From Arachis hypogaea (lineage: Eukaryota > Streptophyta > Magnoliopsida > Fabales > Fabaceae), in NCBI RefSeq assembly GCF_003086295.3, contig NC_092048.1:72830841-72894840 (forward strand): 64,000 nucleotides of DNA, in the 5' to 3' direction. The first letter of the stretch is position 1; each line of letters opens with the position of its first letter. Made by a program: the position numbers and the translations under genes. Shown here piece by piece: positions 1 to 11,089 of this stretch. The notes under the pieces are model-generated. The model searched no databases and was not told the origin of the DNA. It saw only the letters and a list, made by a program, of their open reading frames with translations.

Positions 1-65
1 CCACAACGGACGGCTAAAAAGGTTTTGAATTGTGGATTCTAGTGGCCAACCTTATTCAAGGATGC
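1..65. other. Flank left of the nested cluster
   Basis: Short stretch before the first LTR terminus. I see no ORF, repeat or motif in it. The five bases before the LTR (61-65, GATGC) would be the left TSD of element A; the right partner is not in the window. Confidence 0.4.
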
Positions 66-480
66 TGTTCATACCTTGGGTGTAACGACCCAATTTTCAA
101 TATGTCTAGATCATACTGGAAACTGAGCGCTACCAATTTGTCTTCCTAATTATTATCTATTATTTATCATATTAGCCTGATGCATTGTTAAAAGAGTAGT
201 TAATTTGCGAGGTGTATTTTTTTTTTTGAAAACATTTGGATTAATAGACAGAATCATTTATAATCAATTCACAAATAATAACAGATAAAACAGTTATAAA
301 CAACCACACATAAATACATCACAAGTAGTTGACAACATTCGGTGATTCAGCCTTTATTTGAATATAGATTGTTAGTTAGAACACCCCTAGATATAGCTAA
401 ATAATATCTATATACATGTATATACATACAACATCCCAGGTCCTGACCTGTTCAAGAGGTCCCTAAGCTGACACCTAGGC

Positions 481-726
481 TAGCCTAGACTCTATACTCA
501 CCTAGTCCCTCTAAACTACTAAAGTGAGGGAAAGTACGTTCTAAGTCTTCAAAAATCAAGTCAGGTGGAACGTCATCAAAAGATAGAACATCATCTTCTA
601 TTCCTCTGCATGATCAGACGTTGCCATATGACGTCTCTCTGGTACCTCATGAAGTAGCCACACAATAGGAATCTCGTACACAGGATTTAGGTTAAAGTTC
701 AAGAACAAACGGGGTGTAGACATTGG
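481..726 (-). pseudogene. Coding-like remnant inside F
   Basis: Read on the minus strand from about 724, an open frame runs about 40 codons to a stop near 600. A second frame then continues from about 597 with an acidic, Phe-rich peptide (VPPDLIFEDLERTFPHF is visible) and ends at GGTGAGTA near 502, which resembles a plant 5' splice donor. I do not recognise the family. It could be the end of a gene captured in the LTR or a chance open frame; the ordered amino-acid composition, unlike the T-rich frames nearby, makes me list it. No start or function can be assigned. Confidence 0.3.
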
Positions 727-1229
727 CTAGTCTCACAGTATATACATATAAACAGGGAACGATATTCACCCTAGACTCAGAAGACTATCTAGAGCAGAAT
801 CCTCTTTGCAGAACCATCATCAATGAGCTACTGTAAGGTACTCTTACTTCCATCTGAAGGGGGAAGGGAGAGAGAAGGGGTAAGAACTGGGGAGTTCTTA
901 GTAGGGTCGGGGTTATTAGTTACGTTCATTAATTCCGTGTCGCTTAGCAGACATATAGCAGAATACAGAGAAACAGTAAACAGAAGATACAGATAAATAA
1001 AGAAACTAAGAAAGCAAAACACAAACAAAAGAATACAAGGAAACAAAACATAGACACAGAGAATAGAATGAAAACAAAGAAAGCATACATTCAAATAACA
1101 ATCATAACAGAGGAAATGCGCAACCAAGTATGATGCATGTCTGTCCTATGCAGGCCATGAGCTCACGTGTCGGTTTACACCCTGCAGCCTGACATTACCT
1201 AGGAACTAGTCCTAGATACGGCTTATTTT

Positions 1230-1624
1230 CTGTAGGTGAACTTCGGCCTACAGAAATAGCACTCCCGTAAGTGAACTTCGGCTTACAGGAATAGTCTAAA
1301 CACAACACAACAACTTTCTGTAGGTGAACTTCGGCCTACAGAAATAACACCTCTGTAAGTGAACTTCGGCTTACAGAAATAGTTTAATCACAACAACTTT
1401 CTGTAGGTGAACTTCGGCCTACAGAAATAGCACCTCTGTAAGTGAACTTCGGCTTACAGAAATAGCGCCCCTGTAAGTGAACTTCGGCTTACAGGTATCA
1501 CAACTCTCTGTAGGTGAACTTCGGCCTACAGGAGCAACACCCTGAGATACACAATTGATATTCACTGCAGGTGAACTTCGGCCTACAGGAATAACAACTT
1601 ACTGTAGGTGAACTTGGGCTACAG
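1230..1624. repeat. Array of ten 24-nt hairpins
   Basis: Ten copies of an imperfect palindrome at 1230-1253, 1265-1288, 1318-1341, 1353-1376, 1401-1424, 1436-1459, 1471-1494, 1508-1531, 1565-1588 and 1602-1624. Each has a constant 10-nt middle TGAACTTCGG between 7-nt arms. Two arm types occur: CTGTAGG with CCTACAG, and CTGTAAG with CTTACAG, so the second-to-last pair changes on both sides together. Copies 2 and 9 carry one mismatch and copy 10 has lost a base. Spacers are 11-33 nt and irregular. Confidence 0.95.
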
Positions 1625-4069
1625 GACCTCTAGGGCCAATGAAAAAGCAGCAGATGAACATACAACAGAACATCATGCCACAAGGCTTAACTCTTTATTC
1701 TTATACTCTTCTCCTCTATTCTTGTTGTTATATTACTCTTTTCTCATTATCATCATTCAATATCATTCTCATTATTCATCATCACTTTCACATTCTTATG
1801 CAGTACTTCTTTCTTTCTCTATTCAATCATACTATACAAACTTTACATCTTTCACTTTCACAATATCTTGGCTCAAACCATTTCTCTTTATCATATTACT
1901 CTTTTCACTTTGTCTTTTTACTCTGCTTTGATTACTCTTTTCTCTGTATCTCTTTACTTTTCTCTGGTTACTCTGTTCTCTGTGTTTCTTTACTCTGCTC
2001 TGATTTCTCTGCTTAACATTTGCATTTAAAGCTTATGTAAATTTCGGTATGAATAGTATGCCTGTCCCAAGTATAGGTTCATTAAGTCTATACTGAAACA
2101 GTTTAACTTTTCATATAATACCTAACCCTAGTCGCAACTTAAGTACTAACTAAGTTGCCCTAGTTCGTTCACTAGTCTCTGTCTGTTTTTCTGTCATTAA
2201 AATTTTACAGACTTTTTCTTTGGTTTTTATATTTTCTTTAACTTTTTATCTTTTCTTTATCTTTGCCTCACTAACATGTTATTACCACTCCCTAAGTGTT
2301 TTATGAAGGTAATTATTTTATTATTTCTATTAAAATATTATTTTTAATTAAATATTATTATTTAATATTTTATTATTATTTATTATTTTATTAATATATT
2401 TTCGAAAATTAACTTTACTTTTACTTTTAACTTTAAAATTCACTTTTTACCACCCGTAACTTTCAATATTTCTACTTTAACCACCCTAACTTTCAGAAAT
2501 TACAAAATAACCCCCCAAACACCAAAATATTTACTTCCTTGCCCTTTTATGGATCAAAAAGGTGTTTTTCATTGTTCTTCATCACACTCAAAGTGTTCTT
2601 CATGTTCTTCATAAATTCTTCATATTCTTTCTCTGTTTTTACTCGTTTTTCAGTCTTTTCAGCAACCGATTTTTACTATAATTCATAATAAATTAGCAGC
2701 CACTAAACCCCATCTTTTCTACATGATTTCAACAAAAATTGAACCTCAATTTAAGCTTAGGGTTTCGTTTTTCCAGCTCTCCCAAGAACATGAACTTTAA
2801 AGCTTGAATTTCATCAAATTTCATCAAAATTTCACCAAATTTTCACCAAGAATCAATCATATATGCAACCAATTTTTAGCACAGCCAAATCATACAACAT
2901 TCACACAACTCAAACACAAATAATCAAGATTAATTTCGTGACACCCTACCTGGTTTTGCTGCTCCTAATTCAGTTAGACTTTCAGGTGGTCCTTAAGCAT
3001 TTTTTCCTCCTAAATCACATCAAGAACAACTTTAAATCCAAAAACTCTCAACTGACCAAATCTCACTCAGTATGTTAGGAAGAGATATCTCACCTTACAC
3101 TTGCTGGAAATTCACGTTTCTTGACCCTCAAGTCAAGTTAAGCATGATTCCTAAGGAAGAACATCAAGAAAACACATGTTTTGCATGGTTTTCCTTGAAA
3201 ACCGAATTGAAATGGGAGAGAGACAGACATCTCACCTTATTTCCATCCTTGATAAGTTACATGGTTATTTAGAGGAAGAAGAGAGGATCATTTTGGTGAA
3301 ATCGGAGTTTTGATTTGAGTTTTAGTTCAGAAGAAATCAAGCTTTGAAGATTAAGTGTTCATGAAAGTTTCTCTCTTTTCTCTCTTGTTATTTTCGGCCA
3401 AAATGATAAAATGAGACAGCCTTGGAGGTCTTGGGGGTGTATGGTGAGTTGTGATTGGTTGGCTTGGAGGTGGGTTAAAATAATATTAAAATATCTCAGG
3501 TGTTTAACTACTAAAACTAGATGTATCGGAACACTCGTAAAAACATCTCTAAAAATTATTTTCTAAGGTACTAGCATAAATGACACTAGTAACATATTTA
3601 TTATGAGAATAGAACATGTATGATGAGGCCTTAGCATTGCTAAAGTCATCAGAGAGTGCTGGTGCTAAGCTGCACCAGTAAACCGTAAACCCGGTTAAAC
3701 CGATTTTCTGTTTTTAACTAAAACAGACCAGGTAACCTTATAATATCATTCAAGCATTTTCTAATACTAATATAATGATAATATTATACTATTATCTATC
3801 TCCTCTCATGAATCGAGTCCGGTTCATCAAACAGAGACTATTTACGAAAATCAGAATCAAAACTGCCAACCGATACGGTTCAAAAACTAGGTTCTTCGTG
3901 ACCGCGTTATCGAGCTTGCCTCGGAAAAGGTTCTAGCTTAAGGATGACATAATGACAATGAGGATTGAGATACTTGTTGATATAGAAAAGGTGTTCCCTT
4001 TACTGATCTTCTGGTGAAATCCGTGCCTTCGAAAAAGATCTCGCATACTCGAAAATCAGGGTTGTTACA
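1625..4069. other. AT-rich noncoding part of F
   Basis: 1680-2030 is a T/C-rich tract with degenerate TTTCTCT-like repeats. 2290-2420 is almost pure A/T. The rest has only short open frames with no recognisable domain. I see nothing else that I can support. Confidence 0.5.
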
Positions 4070-4560
4070 TTGGGTCGAGCTATCCGACCCGGACTGATTG
4101 AAGACAAAGCGACCGACCTCTTCAGGTCAGGTCTCCCGACCCCTTTTTTAAAAGAGTTCGGCCAAATCGACATAAGAGGCCCCAAACAGGCCCAAACGAA
4201 GGGACACAGCCCAATCTAAAGGTAGCCAAAGCCTAGAAGGATAAAGATGGTTCTCCTTAAAGATAAGATGACTTCACTCAAAGATAAGATAAGATAACTA
4301 TCTTATCTCCGGAAAGGTCACTCCACACCATTATAAATATACTGGAGCACCCAGGTATAACTCATACTCTAATTCTACAAAAAATACCTGCTCAAAGCCC
4401 ATTCTAACTCAAGCATAAAGACTCTTGCAGGTACCACCACCCTCCAGTGATCAAGGATCAGTGACATCTCAAAGCTCAGCAGGTCGGACCCGACAGCTCC
4501 AACCACTGCCACAGATCTCGTCCGAGATCGACCTTCAGTTTCAGGTAACCCTCGGAACAT

Positions 4561-4580
4561 TGGCGCCATTGCCGGGGAAC
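4561..4580 (+). other. Primer binding site of A (tRNA-Asp type)
   Basis: TGGCGCCATTGCCGGGGAAC matches the complement of the plant tRNA-Asp 3' end except for one A in place of G in the middle and the last bases. It starts one base after the LTR end at 4559. Confidence 0.85.
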
Positions 4581-4600
4581 CTGGAAGTCATCCCATTATT

Positions 4601-6150
4601 ATGACGGAAAACATTGACAACGATCGCGAGTTTGATCTGGAAAATAGGACGCCGCACAAGAACGCGGACATCACCTCCAAAGACACACCTCAGAACGGAG
4701 GAGATAAGCAACCCCCAAACACAGAAATTCTGGATGCCCTACAAGCTCAATAGGAACATCTCAAACAATTCGAAAAAGAAGCCGAACACCAGCGCGAAGT
4801 CGAGAGGACCTCCGGAGAGAAACTAGACAACACTGAGAGTTAGAAGACAAACTCCTAAAGCTCGAAGCTGACCTCAAAGCTAAAACAGTTCAGACCAATC
4901 GCGATGATAACTCTCATAGAGATCAAGACCCATTCACCAAAGAAATCATGAAAACTAAAATCCCAAAGGACTTCAAAGCTCCTGACATGATCTTATACGA
5001 CGGCACATCGGACCCAAGCCACCATCTCAGCAACTTTAGAAGCCGAATGTACCTTACCAACGCCTCGGACGCCATTCGATGCAAGGCCTTCCCGACCACC
5101 TTAACAAAGGTAGCCATAAAGTGGTTTGACAGCTTACCCTCTAGATCTATCACCAGTTTCAACGACCTAGCCAAAAAATTTCTCGCCAGATTCTCCATCC
5201 AGAAGGACAAAGCCAAACATGCCCCGAGCCTACTAGGAATCAAGTAAGGAGATCGAGAAAGTCTTCGCAGCTACATGGAAAGATTCAACAAAGAATGTCT
5301 GGAAATACAAAGTATGCCCACAGAAGCAGCCATTATGGGGCTTATCAATGGCCTGAAAGAAGGGCCTTTTAGTCACTCCATATCAAAAAAGCATCTAACA
5401 TCCCTGAACGAAGTACAAGAACGGGCAGAGAAGTATATCAACATGGAGGAGAACTCTCGATTAGGAGGAACTTCAAAATCTGGATTCTCCTACCCCCCTC
5501 GAGACAAGGATAAAGAGTCCAAGAAAAAAGAAGATAAACCTAGTGAAAAACCCAGAAAATACCACAGTTACACCCTTCTTCGGGTGTCCCTTGTGGATGT
5601 TTACCAAGAAATATGTAATACTGAAAAGATCCCAGCATCTCGATCAATTAAAAGCAAGAAAGGAGGGACAAATCGGACAGAGTACTGCGAATACCATCGA
5701 ATTTATGGACATTCTACTAACGAATGCTTCGACTTAAAAAATGTCATAGAAAAATTGGCGAGAGAAGGGCGACTAGACCGATACTTAGCCAACAAACCAG
5801 ATGAGCCAAGAAAAAGAAGAAGGGACGAAGAGGTCGGAGAGGCTGAACGACCATCTCACACTCCTGAGAGACATGTTCATATGATAAATGGAGGATTCGC
5901 AGGAAGAGGGATCTCTAAATCATCTCGTAAAAAACACCTTAAAGAGGTATATCATGTTGGGGAAGGAGAGAGGTCATCCGACCTCCCTACTATTACCTTT
6001 ACCCGAGAAGACGTAGCAGGCATCATCCCGGGACATGATGATCCCACGGTCATTACTATCATACTAGCCAATGCAAATCTCCATCGAACTCTAATAGACC
6101 ATGGAAGCTCCACGGATATCTTATTTAAATCCGCCTTCGACAAACTCGGC
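4601..6150 (+). pseudogene. gag: Element A gag and start of protease, broken
   Basis: Starts at ATG 4601. A TAG at 4751-4753 and a frame change before 4948 break the N-terminal part. From 4948 one frame runs to 6150 with a single TAA at 5245-5247. The 4948-5450 part is a retrotransposon gag (capsid) domain: conserved Trp in AIKWFDSLP and a RESLRSYMERF-like segment. A CCHC-like knuckle (CEYHRIYGH...C) lies near 5686-5730. A protease active-site-like stretch (LIDHGSSTDILF) lies at about 6090-6125; GSS after D is usual for Tat elements, but the Thr/Gln position is His here. Gag would package the RNA and protease would mature the polyprotein. B is inserted right after codon 6148-6150. Confidence 0.85.
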
Positions 6151-8324
6151 TGATGACATGTCACCATGTCATGTTTTTCTTTGCTTTTTCATACAAGAAA
6201 TAGATAATTAGTGCTTAATTATTGCATTCTTTTGTGCTTAAATGGTATATTTCCTTGATCTTTTGATTTTATAAATTTTGCAGGAAATAAGAAGAAAAAG
6301 AAGCAAAGAAGCACGAAATAAGCTAAAAAAAAGCTTTGGGGCACACTTTGAAGTTGGAGTACATTTTGGAGCCTTAGGCCACGCTTTTAAAAGCGTGGCC
6401 CATGACCAAATCAAGGAAGATTGACAATCAGCACAGCCACCCTGGAGGAGCTCAACGTTTGCGCCAACGTTTGCCTCAAACGTGAGGTCAAACATTGGCT
6501 AAGGAATACCTTGGGAGGAGCTCAACATTTGCTCCAAACGTTGCTGGAAACGTTGCTCCCCACAGCCTGAAGGGGTATACTTCCAACAAGAATAACTTGA
6601 GCTATATATTTCCAAATGAGGTGATTCAAAAAGCAATGGAAATTAGGGATTAAGAGCTTTCCAAACATATATGGCACTACATGGTGGACACTAAAATTGT
6701 GGGAGAAAACTACCCCGCAAAGTGCATAAACGAACATGGCACCAACCTATAGGAAGGCCAGCGGACCTCTGCACCTTCGACGGAGTATAACTCGAGCTGT
6801 GGAGCTCCAAATTATGCGCTTCTAACGGCATTGAAAAGTAGACATCCAGGGCTTTCCAACAATATATAATAGTATGGAGTGGACAGTACGTTTGAGCTCC
6901 CGAATATGGCAATGTTCTCAATGTTTGTGCCAATGTTTGCCTCAAACGTGAGGTCAAACGTTGGCTTACTAATACCCTGGAGGAGAAGTAATGTTTGTGC
7001 CAACGTTTTCCTCAAATGTGAGGTCAAACGTTGGCTTAATAACACCCTGGGAGGATCATATTTGAGCTCATGTTTGACCTCAAACGTGAGTGACAGCAAA
7101 GCCCGCTCTGCATGATGGCATTACACGAAGACGTTTGAGTCAACGTTTGTCTCAAACGTTGACTCAAACGTGAATGATCCCAATTCCATCAAGGCCATTC
7201 GAATCCATTCTTCCTCAAATCCAAAGCAAGCTAAGCCCATTACCATCACTCAAATGCACAAGAGATAGTTAAAATAGGAATTACATTTAATTGTAATTTG
7301 TTTTTAATTTTAATTTCATTTTCATTTTCATTTTGTAAAGCCTATATAAGGCATCATTTTCATCTTTGTTAAGAAGGCGAGCTCTACTAGAGAGCAGTGG
7401 TAGTAGGAGCCCTCTTTTAATTTTCTTCTTTGAATTTGATTTTTGGGAATTGGGAAGGAGAATTGATCTCTCTTCTTCCTTGTTCTTGCTTATGCACTCT
7501 CTACTTCTTGTCTTGGATCTTGGGTGGAGAATTGAAGAAATTCTGTTTCAATCTCACCTTGAGATCTCCTTATGATTAGTTGTCTGAATAATTCAAGGAA
7601 TTTTGATTTGGGATTTGAATTCTCTTTACTGCTTTCATTTTCTACTTCTTCTGCAATTTGTTCTTTTACTTTTCTGCAATTATTCTCTTGTTGGATCAAG
7701 GAAGGACTTGAGATCTAGACTTGTTTTCTAGTCTCCTCCACCCCTGAGATCCTCAACTTTCCTTTACCTATTGAAATTAAGATGCATTTTACTTTCTGTT
7801 TGGTTCCTCAATTCAGTTTACATTAAGCTTGCTGTAAATCTCATTTATATTTCCTGCACAATTTTAAATTCCTCTGCAATTGCTCTAAAATCCTGATTCA
7901 CTGCAATTTTGCTTCTCTATTTACATTGCTCTCAATTTACTTTCTTGCAATTTAAGCTTTCTGCAAGGGTTCTATGCCTTGATCTATTGCTTCCTTTAAT
8001 TTCCAGCACCCAACCCCCCCTTTACATTTGATACAATTTACATTTCTTGTCATTTAAGATTCTTGTAATTTACATTTCTTGATCTTTAAGTTTCAATGCA
8101 ATTTACTTTCTGCAACTTTAAATTCTCTGCAGTTTACATTCTGTTCTCAAATTTTCACACAATTCACTCAATGTTAGCTTGACTAAACTAATCACCCACT
8201 AAAGTTGCTTGATCCATCAATCCTTGAGGGATCGACCTCACTCTAAGTGAGTTTTACTACTTGACGTGACCTGGTATACTTGCCGGTGAGCTTAGGTGAT
8301 TGGAATTTCGGTTCCAACCCATCA
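6151..8324 (+). repeat. Element B 5' LTR
   Basis: TGATGACATG...CCATCA. The U3 part has an iterated CpG palindrome around CAAACGTTGG/CAACGTTTG (6455-7165) and two copies of the shared U3 module (about 6587-6692 and 6786-6886). A TATA box CTATATAAG is at 7342-7350. A long T- and C-rich, Leu/Phe-coding-like R/U5 region follows; its open frames are compositional. Confidence 0.93.
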
Positions 8325-8330
8325 AGTTTT

Positions 8331-8350
8331 TGGCGTCGTTGCCGGGGATT
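8331..8350 (+). other. Primer binding site of B
   Basis: TGGCGTCGTTGCCGGGGATT is one transition away (CpG to TpG) from the tRNA-Asp complement. Six bases AGTTTT separate it from the LTR end. Confidence 0.92.
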
Positions 8351-8508
8351 GATTAGATCAACAATGATTAAGTGGGTGAGAAGTCTAGATCAAGCGTTTT
8401 TTTTGTTTTTTGTTCTTGAAACCAAGGTGTTTGTGTTTTTGCCTCACTAAGAAATTCTCATCTCTGATAATTTCAATTTTCATTGATGTTGCATTTTACA
8501 AAATACAA

Positions 8509-9257
8509 ATGGAGTTCAACTCATCTTATGGTCAAACAAAATTTTTATGGGATATCACCCACCATCACCAATCTCTAATGGTGACTGGGAATATCACCAA
8601 GAAAATACAAATTCTAAGCACTCCAATCCATGGAGATTTGCTGCAGAGACACAAGATGAGAAAGAAAATCATATGGGATATTTCCCTCCACCACAAAATG
8701 ATGCAAGTCATTATTCCAATGGTGGCTAGAAAGGGAATTCTAATGCTCCATATGATATTCATCCAAAGATATCATCACTTGACCATGCTTCAAGAGAAAG
8801 CCCCTTTCAAAACTTACCACCCACACAAACTTCCAATAGCCAAAGACTCTCAAAGCTTGAGTCCATGCTCAAAAGATTTGTGGAAGAGAAAGAGAAATAC
8901 CAGAAAGAACTAGAAAACTCCCTCAAAAACATGGAAGTGAAGGTAGCTCAATTGTTGAGTGCAACGAAGAAAGAGGAAGGGCTCATGGAACAACCAATTC
9001 AAAAGGCTGTTGATGAAGAAAACACTCCAAAAATTATACAGCAACCATGTCTTGAATTCAAGGAAGTGAAGGCAATTAACAAAAGCACCGAGAAGAGGAT
9101 TGTGACCAAAATACCAAGGACAACATTCAAGAGGAGGTCAACCACAAGCAATTCTGTCCCTAATCCAGCAAGCAAGCTCAATCAAGCCATTTACAAAAGG
9201 AAGCTTGCTGAGGAAAGGCCAAGACAAGGAACAATAGCTGAATCATCTCCCCCTTGA
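8509..9257 (+). pseudogene. Element B ORF, Pro/Tyr-rich then Lys/Glu-rich, broken
   Basis: ATG 8509 is at the same place as the D ORF start (ATGGAG after a short leader). A frameshift lies between 8511 and 8547; the frame from 8547 then runs to 9257 with one TAG at 8727-8729 (a Trp codon in the D relative). The first part is rich in Pro, Gln, Tyr, His; the middle is a predicted coiled-coil (FVEEKEKYQKELENSLKNME); the C-terminal part is basic. Residues around EVKAIN.ST.KR are shared with D. Function unknown: it could descend from the C-terminal part of an Athila-type gag, but I see no capsid domain or zinc knuckle. Confidence 0.7.
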
Positions 9258-11052
9258 GGTCATTCCTCTTAACAAACTGGAAGAAGAGGAAGAAAGCGAA
9301 GATTATGTCAACCGTAGGTAACATTTCTTTCATCTGCTTGGTTTATTTTCTCTCTTTGCTTTGTTTAAATTTTAATAAATTGGCATATGGTTACATTCTA
9401 AGTTTGGTGTTGCCTTGCAACAAATTGTTCTCAATCTTTTTGGATGATTGCATCAAATAAAAAATGAAAGTGTCACACCAAGATTCTAAGTTTGGTGTGC
9501 CACTTATTTTTCTATGCAATTTATTCAAGCAATACTACTTGTCTGCATAATCATAATGCCTTTACAATAGCATCTTTCTTTTAGTTTGAATTTGTTTATT
9601 ATTCTCTTTGTTTTAGTCATTTTTTTATTTTTAATGATTTCATTCATGTTGCTCTTTAACTGTTCTTGTTAATACTTCACCAAGACATCCTTATTCATGA
9701 CAGATTCTTCACTTGGTGATTGTATTTAACATATAACAGTTTTTCTTTTTTTTCTTAGTTTTAATTCAAATAAATTGACATATAATTGCATTCTAAGTTT
9801 GGTGTTGCTATGCAACAAAAATTTGGTTCCGATATCTACTAGATACTTGCATCAATTCCAAGTGAAAGTGTCACACTAAGTTTGGTGTGCCACTTATTCT
9901 TTATGCAAAGTATTGTGCACACCTTCTTATCCTTACAATCACAATGATCCTGTTTCTCTGTGCCTTGATTTTTATCCTTAATTTTGCTTGCTTAAAACAT
10001 ATGTATTGCTAACATTTCATTGTGTAAGACATTCATGATCCATCTTAGCCCCATATCCATTGTTCTAATTGCTGCTTGAGGATGAGCAAGCATTCTGAGT
10101 TTGGCAAGGGAAAGGAGAAGAATGGGAGGAAAATGACAACAATAGAGGAGATGAATTACAAGGTTGTAAAGTTCCTTTTCCTCTCATTTGTTTCCAGCAC
10201 TATAATTTGCATGATTGTCTTTATCTTCTCTATATGCATGTGTGTATGAATAAGCATAGTCTGATTTCTAAACGATAGCATGTTGCTGCGGCCTTATGAC
10301 TATCAACTTGAATTCTGTGAGTTCAAAAGCAATAAATTATCATGATCATAAACAAACAAGGCATTAAAGAAGAACTTAGCATGTGCATACAAGTATTGGA
10401 AAGCTAGTATGATTAATTGTTGCTCAATTGCATTGGATTTTATTTAATTGAAGTTTTCATCTAGGACATTTTGTGAAATCTTTTGAAATCATGAAAACCT
10501 TGAAGAAGCAATTGCAAATTAAAGCAAGAAAAGAAAACGGGAAAGAATGAGAAAGCTGAAGGCTCTGAGTACCAATGACGATATGTTAAGTACTTGTGGT
10601 GTTTATGTATCAAGTAAAATGCCTGAAAATAAAACACTTAGAAGTCAAGGCTAGGCTCAAGTGCAAAAGCACTCCCTCAAAACTCAAGGCTCTGAGCATC
10701 AATGATTAGAGAGTCAATAAAAGAAACAAATGAGCTTAATGAAGTCCTCTAATTAAATGCTTGTGGTGCTTATGTATCAAGTGGTAATACTTGAAAACAA
10801 AGCATTTAGAGTCTTAGCTTTGTTATCAACTCATGGGGCAAAGCACCCAAAAAGAGAAGCTAATAAGAAAATCAAAAGCTTGTTTCAAGGAAGAAATATA
10901 AGAAAAATATTTCATAAATTGAGCTAGATAGAAGCATCAATCATTTACATTTCTTTTGTGATTGTAGCATGCTTAGAAAACTAGCTTACCATGAACATTG
11001 AGTTGCTATTCTTCTTACCTTGGATTGTCAATCTCTATTGCATGATTCTTTT
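9258..11052 (+). other. Element B 3' noncoding region
   Basis: No coding frame. It holds four exact AAGTTTGGTGT motifs (about 9400, 9488, 9796, 9871), an internal hairpin TGCTT/GAGCA with loop GAGGAT at 10073-10088 followed by a purine tract (10106-10133), and two paired-repeat units at 10557-10655 and 10685-10815. The AGGCAA hairpin found after the ORF in D is missing here through a 41-nt deletion at about 9315. Confidence 0.7.
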
Positions 11053-11089
11053 CTTGCTTGGAGACAAGCAAGGTTTAAGTTTGGTGTTG
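11053..11089 (+). other. Element B plus-strand priming region with hairpin
   Basis: Stem CTTGCTT/AAGCAAG, loop GGAGAC (11053-11072), then TTTAAGTTTGGTGTTG up to the 3' LTR at 11090. The position just before the 3' LTR is that of the polypurine tract, although the sequence contains T residues. Confidence 0.75.

Larger units (their letters stand above)
81..4069. mobile_element. Element F: probable 4-kb solo LTR
   Basis: Bounded by TGTAACGACCC at the left and GGGTTGTTACA at the right, which are inverted copies of each other with one mismatch. It is flanked by a perfect 5-bp duplication TTGGG (76-80 and 4070-4074). TG...CA ends with a 5-bp TSD fit an LTR retrotransposon. I see no PBS, no internal LTR repeat and no pol, so a solo LTR left by LTR-LTR recombination is the simplest reading. 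It holds a hairpin array (1230-1624), a minus-strand coding-like remnant (near 480-740) and otherwise AT-rich noncoding DNA. Orientation is uncertain. Confidence 0.65.
66..4559 (+). repeat. Element A 5' LTR, split by F
   Basis: With F and one TSD copy removed the LTR is about 500 bp (66-80 plus 4075-4559). It begins TGTTC and ends GAACA, a 5-bp inverted terminus, and the PBS starts two bases later. A TATA box (TATAAATA, 4332-4339) lies about 220 bp before the LTR end. The start at 66 rests on the TGTTC/GAACA match and on removal of F; no second LTR copy is available to confirm it. Confidence 0.65.

Noticed and set aside
828..1127. 99-codon minus-strand frame
   Set aside because: Phe/Leu/Cys-rich composition from an A-rich tract; no start context, domain or relative.
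1230..1624. CRISPR-like regular repeats
   Set aside because: Repeats are palindromes with two sequence types, spacers are 11-33 nt and related to each other, and the DNA is plant nuclear.
1608..2016. Overlapping + strand frames of 107 and 125 codons
   Set aside because: They overlap in two frames of a T/C-rich tract, as composition alone would give.
81..4069. F as a DNA transposon because of its inverted ends
   Set aside because: The 5-bp TSD and TG...CA termini fit LTR ends; no transposase is visible and common TIR superfamilies have other TSD lengths.
4061..4559. LTR of A starting at TGTTACATTGGG (4064)
   Set aside because: The TTGGG at 4070-4074 is the right TSD of F, and removal of F gives a better LTR start at 66 (TGTTC matching GAACA at the end).
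6691..7115. Several overlapping frames in the B LTR
   Set aside because: They come from the iterated ACGTT palindromes and appear on both strands; the same happens at 11653-12071.
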